Assembly (NCBI RefSeq): GCF_001647545.1
Contig: NZ_LSZH01000001.1
Span: 426,103-490,102, forward strand
Direction: 5' to 3'
DNA: 64,000 nucleotides
Origin: Acinetobacter sp. SFB
Lineage (GTDB): Bacteria; Pseudomonadota; Gammaproteobacteria; Pseudomonadales; Moraxellaceae
Shown here: positions 57,778-64,000 of the stretch, piece after piece
Numbering within the stretch: position 1 is the stretch's first letter
How the letters are laid out: each line of letters opens with the position of its first letter
Notes under the pieces: generated by a model
The model's input: the letters and a program-made list of their open reading frames with translations, nothing else
Told to the model about the DNA's origin: nothing
Database searches by the model: none
Program-made: the position numbers and the translations under genes

Positions 57778-58329
57778 ATGAAATTAAAAATGTTGTTGTT
57801 AGGCAGTATTGTTATGCTGAATGGTTGTGCAATTATGTCTAAAAATGAGTGTTTATCTGCCAATTGGGGTTTAATTGGTCAAAATGATGGTTATAACGGT
57901 AATGGTTCATTCATGCAAAAGCGTACTCAAGCATGTATGAAGCACAACGCGATTTTAGACACAGGAGCCTATACCACTGGTTATAAAAAAGGTCTAAAAA
58001 ATTTTTGTAATCCACAAACGATTTTTGATTACGCACTACAAGGTAGGGGGACATATCAGAGTTGTCCAATGGAAATGCAAAATAGTTTGCGCCCATATTA
58101 TAACGTTGCACATAATTTCTATAATGCAAACAAAAACTTAAAATCTATCGAAGATACAATGGTTACAGCAAAATCCAATATGTATAACTCTGATCTTAAG
58201 GAAGAATCACGAAAGTATTATCGTGAAAGATATGACGAAGCCAGCAATAAGTTGGGGCAAGTTCAGCGTGAGTATAATATGGCAGAACGAGAAATCCTGC
58301 AATTCAAGCGAACGGCAAGTTTTGAATAA
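57778..58329 (+). CDS. DUF2799-type lipoprotein
   Basis: This 183-aa predicted lipoprotein has its start at the ATG at 57778 behind a GGAGG box and its lipobox at VMLNGC. The body matches my memory of DUF2799: NWGLIGQNDGYNGNGSFMQK, TTGYKKGLKNFCNPQTIFDY and GRGTYQSC, with paired cysteines. The C-terminal third is a charged coiled coil. It follows the glycine-zipper lipoprotein and ends at a strong terminator. Probably outer-membrane linked; function unknown. Confidence 0.7.
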   Translation: MKLKMLLLGSIVMLNGCAIMSKNECLSANWGLIGQNDGYNGNGSFMQKRTQACMKHNAILDTGAYTTGYKKGLKNFCNPQTIFDYALQGRGTYQSCPMEMQNSLRPYYNVAHNFYNANKNLKSIEDTMVTAKSNMYNSDLKEESRKYYRERYDEASNKLGQVQREYNMAEREILQFKRTASFE

Positions 58330-58350
58330 TAAGAGTTAGTTATAACATTG

Positions 58351-58390
58351 AAAAATGCAGTTTCTGATTTAAAAAGAGACTGCATTTTTT
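58351..58390 (+). terminator. terminator after the DUF2799-type gene
   Basis: AAAAATGCAGT (58351-58361) pairs with ACTGCATTTTT (58379-58389), ending in a T run. It separates the Sel1 gene from the main transcript. Confidence 0.85.
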
Positions 58391-58434
58391 TATTTTAGAT
58401 CATAAAAGAATTTTCAAATTATTGGTTTATCTAT

Positions 58435-59631
58435 ATGAAATATTTAAAGGCAAAATTACTTCTTTCATCACTCGTATTAACTTTACCTTCTTATGTGACA
58501 GCTAATACAAAAAGCGAAGAAATTCATTCAAAAGTTTTAGGTGGTATTGATAAGGCTGGTGAAATTGCTACCCTTGGAATTGAAAAAATGTTTTCACCAT
58601 TACATAAAGGGGTTGAAAAAGTTGTCAAACCTCGTATTGATAAAATTAATGGTGAGTATTATTTTAATCTCGGTAATGCTTACTATAAGGGAAATGTCTC
58701 TTTTAATAATAAATACATCCTAAAAGATGATGCTAAAGCATTGGAAGCATGGACGAATGCTGCATATCACAATCATAAATCTGCGCCATTTAATTTAGGG
58801 ATTATGTATTACAGAGGTGAAGGAACCCCTGTTAGCAAACAAAAAGCGTGTGAATGGTTTCTGCGCGGGGCTTTATTAGGTGATACAGGGGCACAAGCAA
58901 ATGTGGGTACTTGTTATTATACTGGTCAGGGGATGCAACAAGATTTACCTGAAGCATTAAAATGGTTCTCACTAGCTGCAACAGATGGAAACAGAGCAGC
59001 TCAATTCTTACTTGGTGAAATGTATTCCGACGGTCAAGGTACAGAGTTAAATTTAACTTTAGCCAAAGAGTGGTATGAAAAAAGTGCAGTACAAGGCCAT
59101 GAAGGAGCTCGAGAAAAATTAGATAAACTTAAAAGCTCATGGGATATGCCATATAAGCAACTGACAGTGGCAAATACAGCAGGAAAAGTGATTGATGGGG
59201 ATGCGTATTTTGTATCTGCTGTAAATAGCGCACAATCAGGGGATACAAAAGCACAATTTGAGCTTGGAGTCATGTACTTCAAAGGATTCGGTATGCCGCA
59301 AGATTATATAAAAGCTCTAGATTTCTTTGGAAAAGCTGCTGCTCAAGGTCATGAAAGAGCAAAAGACTACATCCCAAGAACGTATTTTGCCTTGGGATCG
59401 GATTATTTCAGTGAAGATGCGGGCGAACGTCAAGATGATCAAGAAGCATTTAAATGGTTTTCAAAAGCAGCCGAGCTAGGTCATGCTCAGTCACAATATA
59501 TTGTTGGTCTCATGTATTATTTTGGAGAAGGCATTCCAAAAGATGAATCTAAAGGGGTTCAGTTGATAAAACAGTCCGCTCAAAACGGTTTTGAAGAAGC
59601 CCGAAAAGTGATTGATGAATATAAGCTTTAA
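58435..59631 (+). CDS. secreted Sel1-repeat protein
   Basis: This 398-aa protein has a signal peptide (cleavage near TVTANT or TA) and at least six Sel1-like helical repeats, recognised by recurring LG.MY..G.G and A..WF..AA patterns (for example LGIMYYRGEGTPVSKQKAC and VGLMYYFGEGIPKDESKGV). Such repeats form periplasmic protein-binding scaffolds. It follows the terminator of the lipoprotein gene, so it may have its own promoter. It is convergent with the motor-like set and may join the two groups functionally. Confidence 0.78.
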   Translation: MKYLKAKLLLSSLVLTLPSYVTANTKSEEIHSKVLGGIDKAGEIATLGIEKMFSPLHKGVEKVVKPRIDKINGEYYFNLGNAYYKGNVSFNNKYILKDDAKALEAWTNAAYHNHKSAPFNLGIMYYRGEGTPVSKQKACEWFLRGALLGDTGAQANVGTCYYTGQGMQQDLPEALKWFSLAATDGNRAAQFLLGEMYSDGQGTELNLTLAKEWYEKSAVQGHEGAREKLDKLKSSWDMPYKQLTVANTAGKVIDGDAYFVSAVNSAQSGDTKAQFELGVMYFKGFGMPQDYIKALDFFGKAAAQGHERAKDYIPRTYFALGSDYFSEDAGERQDDQEAFKWFSKAAELGHAQSQYIVGLMYYFGEGIPKDESKGVQLIKQSAQNGFEEARKVIDEYKL

Positions 59632-59669
59632 ACCTAACTTTATATATAAAATGAGATTTTTTATTTTAA

Positions 59670-59714
59670 ATCAGGAGGATGAAACAGCATAAAATACTGT
59701 TTAATCCTCCTGAT
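59670..59714. terminator. long two-part hairpin between convergent gene sets
   Basis: Outer arms ATCAGGAGGAT (59670-59680) and ATCCTCCTGAT (59704-59714) and inner arms AAACAG (59682-59687) and CTGTTT (59697-59702). T residues follow mainly on the minus strand. It probably ends transcription of the minus-strand set. Confidence 0.6.
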
Positions 59715-59805
59715 AGGAAATCATTGGCCTATTAGTGCTAAATAGCAAGCCTATGCTTGAAATTGATCTATCTAAGATTTAGAAAAATTTTTCGTAGTCA
59801 TAAAG

Positions 59806-60336
59806 CTACTCCTGATTAGGCAACTCAGAAGTATTTTCTTTTTGAATTTCATGGTTAAGGCTCATTTTAGCCTGAGAAGGCAGAGATGTTACGGCCTTAT
59901 TAGGTGAGTAAAAGTCATAAATTGCATAACCGATACCACACAGCATGATGAATACAAACAATATGAGAATCGGAGTGAAGTTGAAGCCTTCTTTTTTCTT
60001 TATACGAGCACGAGGTATACGCTGACTATTTTGATTAGACTGATTTGCTAGTTGTGGCTGATCATTTTGACCGTATTGGGAGAAAGGGTTGCGCTTTGGT
60101 TGAAGAATGTCTTTATCAATTTCCGTCTGCACAGAAGAGACTTTTTCCTGAGTGACTTGAGTCGAGTTGATTTCAAGGGGATCAGGAATTTCAATTTTAA
60201 AGCCTAACTTAGGAAACGCTGAATTTGTTTCAGCTCTTCCTTCAGTAGGGGCAGATGAGGTGGGAGTGATCCCTAAACATTCACTGTAGCTATTTTGGTA
60301 GTCTTGCAAAGCATCTTTTAATTTATTCAAGGACAT
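59806..60336 (-). CDS. single-pass membrane protein, unknown
   Basis: This 176-aa protein has a polar, disordered-looking N-terminal 120 residues, one membrane helix at about 123-145 (FTPILILFVFIMLCGIGYAI) and a short tail. The basic stretch RIPRARIKKKEG before the helix predicts the N-terminus in the cytoplasm. Its start overlaps the stop of the MotB/ExbD-like gene (TAATG), so it is the last gene of the minus-strand set. No family recognised. Confidence 0.65.
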   Translation of the reverse strand: MSLNKLKDALQDYQNSYSECLGITPTSSAPTEGRAETNSAFPKLGFKIEIPDPLEINSTQVTQEKVSSVQTEIDKDILQPKRNPFSQYGQNDQPQLANQSNQNSQRIPRARIKKKEGFNFTPILILFVFIMLCGIGYAIYDFYSPNKAVTSLPSQAKMSLNHEIQKENTSELPNQE

Positions 60337-60953
60337 TATTTACGAATCCTTGTATAGAAGATGCCTTGTACACGATCTCGTGGTGCAACAAGATTTGAAC
60401 GCTCATGTAAAGTCACGGTATAACGGCATTGAGGATATTTGATCAATACATTGTGCCAACTAGAGCTAAATCCCCGTAGTGACCATTGTTGGTGGTTACT
60501 GATCGGTTGATTAATTTGCTTGGCTAATTGTTCAAATTCAGGCTGCCAAGAAATCAAACGAATCGAACTATTTGTTGCTTCAAAGACTGCAACAGTTTTT
60601 GCAACTTTTAGACCATTCTCCATTGCAAAAATACAAGGTGGTTTACCTTGACCATCCTTGAATTTTTCCACCATGGCATTGACTTCTTTTAAGCCCCCAT
60701 TAGCATCCATAAAATCTTGTGCTTTTTTTGCATCTTCTAAATTATTGATTGGGGCGAGGGTTTGTAAACGGTCAATGAGTTCCTGAACGCTATCTACTTT
60801 ATATTCTTTGGCAAGATCAAGAAATTGTTTCGCTTCGGCATTATGACGGCGTTCGACATAAATATAGGCCAACAATGCAATCATGACAAGAAAAAGCATT
60901 TGTAGGAAAAAATCAATCAAGGTGAGATATAAAACATCTTCTCTTCTGTTCAT
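60336..60953 (-). CDS. MotB/ExbD/ZorB-like membrane protein
   Basis: This 205-aa protein has one N-terminal helix, LYLTLIDFFLQMLFLVMIAL, containing an Asp (residue 14) in the position of the proton-binding Asp of MotB, ExbD and ZorB. The remainder is a periplasmic domain of about 165 residues that I do not recognise as an OmpA-like peptidoglycan binder. It lies between the MotA-like gene (four bases away) and the single-pass protein. The pairing with a MotA/ExbB-like neighbour is the main support for a stator-like role. Confidence 0.6.
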   Translation of the reverse strand: MNRREDVLYLTLIDFFLQMLFLVMIALLAYIYVERRHNAEAKQFLDLAKEYKVDSVQELIDRLQTLAPINNLEDAKKAQDFMDANGGLKEVNAMVEKFKDGQGKPPCIFAMENGLKVAKTVAVFEATNSSIRLISWQPEFEQLAKQINQPISNHQQWSLRGFSSSWHNVLIKYPQCRYTVTLHERSNLVAPRDRVQGIFYTRIRK

Positions 60954-60957
60954 TTAC

Positions 60958-62061
60958 TTAACCTGCGACTTGATCAAGATTTTTTGGTGTATTCGTATTT
61001 GCTTTACGCATGGTTTTAGACGTATTGTTTGCAACTTCAATTAGAGCATCATTTACAGCCTCTACCGAAGCTTTTGTGCTTTGTAATGTATGTTGGAGTT
61101 GCAAATGGTGTTGCTCATGTAAGTGGGTATATCGCTCTGTCATATTTTGAAGCTGAGTATTAAAATGCCCAATATTTTGTTGCATGTCACTGTATGCACC
61201 AACCAGCTGTTGAGAAGCTTTTTTTGCAGAATCTGCAACGCTTGGAAGAGCTAAATCATGAATCGCTGTGCCAATATTGGATGCTAAATCTATTAAATGT
61301 TGTTGTGATTTTTCTACATATGCAAGATGTGATTGATTCGCTTGTTGCATATTGCTATAGAGTGAATCATTCATCCCTTGCATCTGTTCATATAGATTTT
61401 TTTGTAGTTGTTCTTGATGCTCAATTAATTCAAGATTTTTTTGCTTTTGGTGCTCGATTAAAGCATTTTGTACATTGATCGACTGTTCATTAAAAGTCAA
61501 AGTCGCTGATTTTAAACTCTCAATAATTTCTAGATTAAGTACTTTCTGTTGATTCTTTAAATTGACATTAATATCCTTTAATTCACTGGCAAAACCAGTA
61601 ATTTCTTTTCTCAAGTCGATGATGTCATTAATGAGTGCATGGCGTTCATTTTGTTCCTCATCTGCGTTTTGTTGATTCATGGATGCCAATAAGAACAAAC
61701 GTAAGATCAAACCAAGACAGGTTACTAATAATCCAACACCAAATTGTGAGAATACAAGATTTAAGTTTTGTAGGTCTTCAATATCAGAAGAAAGACCAAA
61801 ATGAATAATGGCTGAAGTTGCAAGCGTGACAATAGTTAAACTAAAACCAAAGTAGTACACACTATCAACTGCGTTATAGTCAGGTTTTTTTAGTAGGTCT
61901 CTTTTAACAATATTAAAATAAATAATAAGTGGGACTGTTACTGTGAAAGCTAGTAATATAATGTGTAAATTAAACCAAATGATAATCATTGAGACTAATG
62001 CTGCTCCACCTAGAATTGGTAGAAAGCCGCTTGGAAGCCCTTTTTTTGCTGTGAGTGTCAT
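60958..62061 (-). CDS. MotA/ExbB/ZorA-like membrane protein with long helical tail
   Basis: This 367-aa protein has four hydrophobic segments in residues 10-130. The last, FGVGLLVTCLGLILRLFL, resembles the GLLGT-type helix of the MotA/TolQ/ExbB channel family. A Gln-rich helical region of about 220 residues follows, probably a cytoplasmic coiled coil, as the tail of ZorA is. It is directly upstream of a MotB-like gene. Together they could form an ion-driven complex. The similarity is weak and needs profile searching, so I hold this as a structural inference. Confidence 0.6.
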   Translation of the reverse strand: MTLTAKKGLPSGFLPILGGAALVSMIIIWFNLHIILLAFTVTVPLIIYFNIVKRDLLKKPDYNAVDSVYYFGFSLTIVTLATSAIIHFGLSSDIEDLQNLNLVFSQFGVGLLVTCLGLILRLFLLASMNQQNADEEQNERHALINDIIDLRKEITGFASELKDINVNLKNQQKVLNLEIIESLKSATLTFNEQSINVQNALIEHQKQKNLELIEHQEQLQKNLYEQMQGMNDSLYSNMQQANQSHLAYVEKSQQHLIDLASNIGTAIHDLALPSVADSAKKASQQLVGAYSDMQQNIGHFNTQLQNMTERYTHLHEQHHLQLQHTLQSTKASVEAVNDALIEVANNTSKTMRKANTNTPKNLDQVAG

Positions 62062-62084
62062 AATGAATTTCCCCTTAATAAATA

Positions 62085-62837
62085 TTATGAGCCTGGTAGA
62101 TCGTGACGTTCCAAACCATATGTACTTCTATCTCCACGCATATCTCCAAAAAACCAAATCCAAAAACCATCGCGAATATTGAGTAGGTTCTCAGTGAGTT
62201 GTTCATGCGGAATAATGTGTAAATATGCAGTAGTATTGACAAAAGTTGGACGTTGTACACCACCAAGGCGGCTTAATTTGAATTGATTAATCGCTGTCTT
62301 TAGATCTGTACTCTGTATAAATGACAGATTTTGTGAATTTTGTAAGAAATTAGAAAAAATAAATAATCGAGTTTGCTTTGGCTGAAACTGGTGTTGACTC
62401 AGTTCGATATCGAGTAATGCTTCAGCAAGCGGAATGGCTGTTGAATGCTGTGGCTGAGCATAGACCGCATGCTGTATAGATTTCAAAAATAATTTTTCAA
62501 AGTTCGCATCGGTGTGACATGCTTTAAATACGGGTTGCAATTGACTCATGGATTGACCATTCATCACATATACTAAAGCTAAATCTTCACGTTTGATGTT
62601 GCGGGCTTGCTGTGTAATTCTAGATAGAATTTCAGATTGTGTTTGAGTGCTATGAATCGATGATGGATCAATAACAAAAACATGTTTTTGTTCAATTTTA
62701 TTAAGGCAACCTGTAAAGCGGTCACGTTGATTTTTTTTATCGAATTGGTAGAGAATAATACAATTAATCAGTACTGTAGAACAGAATATCATCCATAAAA
62801 GTGACCAAAGCTTCTTGGGGTTTTGACTTAAAAGCAT
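62085..62837 (-). CDS. vWA-like membrane-anchored protein
   Basis: This 250-aa protein has one N-terminal helix (LLWMIFCSTVLINCIILYQF) and a vWA-like domain from about residue 53: HVFVIDPSSIHSTQTQSE keeps Asp-x-Ser but continues differently from DxSxS, and TRLFIFSNFLQNSQNLSF fits the fourth strand. The domain would face the periplasm. It is the second vWA-like protein of the locus, the other being at 49809. It abuts the four-helix gene without a gap. Confidence 0.6.
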   Translation of the reverse strand: MLLSQNPKKLWSLLWMIFCSTVLINCIILYQFDKKNQRDRFTGCLNKIEQKHVFVIDPSSIHSTQTQSEILSRITQQARNIKREDLALVYVMNGQSMSQLQPVFKACHTDANFEKLFLKSIQHAVYAQPQHSTAIPLAEALLDIELSQHQFQPKQTRLFIFSNFLQNSQNLSFIQSTDLKTAINQFKLSRLGGVQRPTFVNTTAYLHIIPHEQLTENLLNIRDGFWIWFFGDMRGDRSTYGLERHDLPGS

Positions 62838-64000
62838 TTATATTCTCTCCGCCTGAGCAGTATCAAATATTTCAAACTGTTGTTGTAGAGATGATGCATC
62901 TTGAGAGAGTAGTTGTAGGGTACTCAGTAAATGTTGAATGCGCTCAAGTTGATGTTGTTGTTCTAGATGACTGTGATCAATAGACAGATACGTCACTTTC
63001 TCTTGTATCTTTTGAATAGGATCAATGAAATTAAGAGTGGAAGATGAGTTTAGATGTTCAAGAATTGGATCATTTTCAAATTCTGAAATTAACTTTGCTT
63101 TAAAGCGCTCAAATGCTCTTAGGTTGCTGTTAGCTTTATTAATTTCTTGGACTAAGTCTCGTTTTTCTTGTTGCAGTTTATGTGGATTCTCAATATGGAA
63201 AATATCGGGGTAGCGCCGAACAATATTGGCTATTTCAGGGGATGCAGAAAATAAATGTGAGCTTACATAAAATACAACGACCCCAATAATACAATATAAA
63301 ATGAATAGAAATTGAGTCCCCGTGTTTGTAGGGATTTGTGTAAATAAATGGAAAATTTGTTCAGGAATTAAAATTTTATGCAAACTAAATACAATTAAAT
63401 TATCAGCATAAAAAAATAAACGTTGGGCAGAACCAAATGCCAGAACAAGTCCTATTAGGGACAAAATACTCCAAAGAATTTCATCTACTCTACGTGTTAC
63501 ACGCGTTGCTCTGAGCATTAAGCCTGAACCTATGCAAAGAAGGAAAAATATGGTGAATTCAATATAGGCAGGAACAAGATTTACCCAATGAGATGCAGTT
63601 TGAAAAAGGAGTAGATGGAGTAAAATGAGTAAAATAGAAAGTAAGTTGAACAGTCCAAAGCCGATCAAACCAATTGATGGTAACTGTTGAACATTTTGAA
63701 AATTAAAACCTAAGATATGTACGGTGTTTAAATCAGTTTGAGAAATATGTTGAAAAGTTTGGGTAGGGTGATTGATTTTGAATTGTTGTAAATGCTCAGA
63801 AATTTTTTTTTCAAAAAAATGAACTTTGATTTCATGACTTAAAATCTTTCCGCATAAGGTATCAATATCATCGGAAGTTAGCAGTTTTGATTCCATAAAA
63901 AATCTGAGTTCATTGTGTGAAAAAGAAAGTAAATCATGAGCTTGTATTAAACCATGAATTCGAATTGAAATTTTAATTTGTTCATAATTTATAAGTCCTA
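62838..64000 (-). CDS. four-helix membrane protein, partial at the window edge
   Basis: An ATG at 63896 would give 352 aa, but the frame stays open for the remaining 104 bases to the window end (…ISIRIHGLIQAHDLLSFSHN…) and no ribosome site precedes that ATG. The true start is therefore probably outside the window. Visible are four hydrophobic helices (LIGFGLFNLLSILLILLHLL, then the segments near YIEFTIFFLLCIGSG, ILSLIGLVLAFGS and FILYCIIGVVVFYV) and a coiled-coil C-terminus (about 240-350). It is the upstream partner of the vWA-like gene. No family recognised. Confidence 0.65.
   Translation of the reverse strand, partial: GLINYEQIKISIRIHGLIQAHDLLSFSHNELRFFMESKLLTSDDIDTLCGKILSHEIKVHFFEKKISEHLQQFKINHPTQTFQHISQTDLNTVHILGFNFQNVQQLPSIGLIGFGLFNLLSILLILLHLLLFQTASHWVNLVPAYIEFTIFFLLCIGSGLMLRATRVTRRVDEILWSILSLIGLVLAFGSAQRLFFYADNLIVFSLHKILIPEQIFHLFTQIPTNTGTQFLFILYCIIGVVVFYVSSHLFSASPEIANIVRRYPDIFHIENPHKLQQEKRDLVQEINKANSNLRAFERFKAKLISEFENDPILEHLNSSSTLNFIDPIQKIQEKVTYLSIDHSHLEQQHQLERIQHLLSTLQLLSQDASSLQQQFEIFDTAQAERI

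Noticed and set aside
59806..64000. A complete Zorya defence system
   Set aside because: Only ZorA/ZorB-like membrane components are suggested. No ZorC, ZorD or ZorE-type protein and no helicase or nuclease lies in this set within the window.

Overview
The window looks like chromosomal DNA of an Acinetobacter-type gammaproteobacterium (Moraxellaceae). The base composition is AT-rich. Several gene groups fit that family: diaminobutyrate decarboxylase, a pstSCAB cluster with no phoU behind it, nudJ-mnmA-hflD-purB, two small secreted proteins of the MCR_0457 type, surE-nlpD not followed by rpoS, and a FimX/PilZ pair beside epmB/efp. Species cannot be fixed from sequence reading alone.

Layout. 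1-2.7 kb: the 3' part of ddc and an aromatic-acid-type MFS transporter. 2.7-3.1 kb: a decayed minus-strand gene. 3.4-8.4 kb: a Pho box and the phosphate transporter pstS-pstC-pstA-pstB, with a hairpin terminator between pstS and pstC. 8.6-13.8 kb: SohB-like peptidase, then the minus-strand run nudJ-mnmA-hflD-purB. 13.9-17.0 kb: a very AT-rich two-gene insert that I read as a Hachiman anti-phage system (HamA nuclease, HamB helicase). 17.1-31.7 kb: housekeeping genes, namely a gamma carbonic anhydrase homologue, a PBP5-type carboxypeptidase, two MCR_0457-like secreted proteins, surE, nlpD, a LysR regulator, argD, grxD, a Lon-family protease, an AmpG-like permease, gloA, an SBF-type transporter and rpmE. 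31.8-37.3 kb: epmB-PilZ-FimX on the minus strand, divergent from efp. 37.5-43.9 kb: cstA-ybdD, then moxR-DUF58-transglutaminase. 43.9-47.7 kb: tRNA-Val(GAC) followed by a tyrosine integrase and a short prophage remnant.

48.3-64 kb holds the least familiar content. A plus-strand gene set encodes a 495-aa protein of unknown fold, a vWA-like membrane protein with an unusual metal-site loop, a small three-helix membrane protein, a 1240-aa tubulin/FtsZ-superfamily protein ending in a GYF_2-like domain, a zinc-ribbon/TM/coiled-coil protein, two lipoproteins and a Sel1-repeat protein. A convergent minus-strand set encodes a single-pass protein, a MotB/ExbD/ZorB-like protein, a MotA/ExbB/ZorA-like protein with a long helical tail, a second vWA-like protein and a four-helix protein whose frame runs off the window. 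My inference is that the two sets form one envelope-associated machine: a cytoskeletal GTPase, vWA adaptors and a possible ion-driven stator pair. It is the best candidate in the window for a poorly described system. The tubulin-like family itself has been noted computationally, but I know of no defined function for this gene set.

All calls come from reading the sequence. No database search, structure prediction or composition calculation was run.
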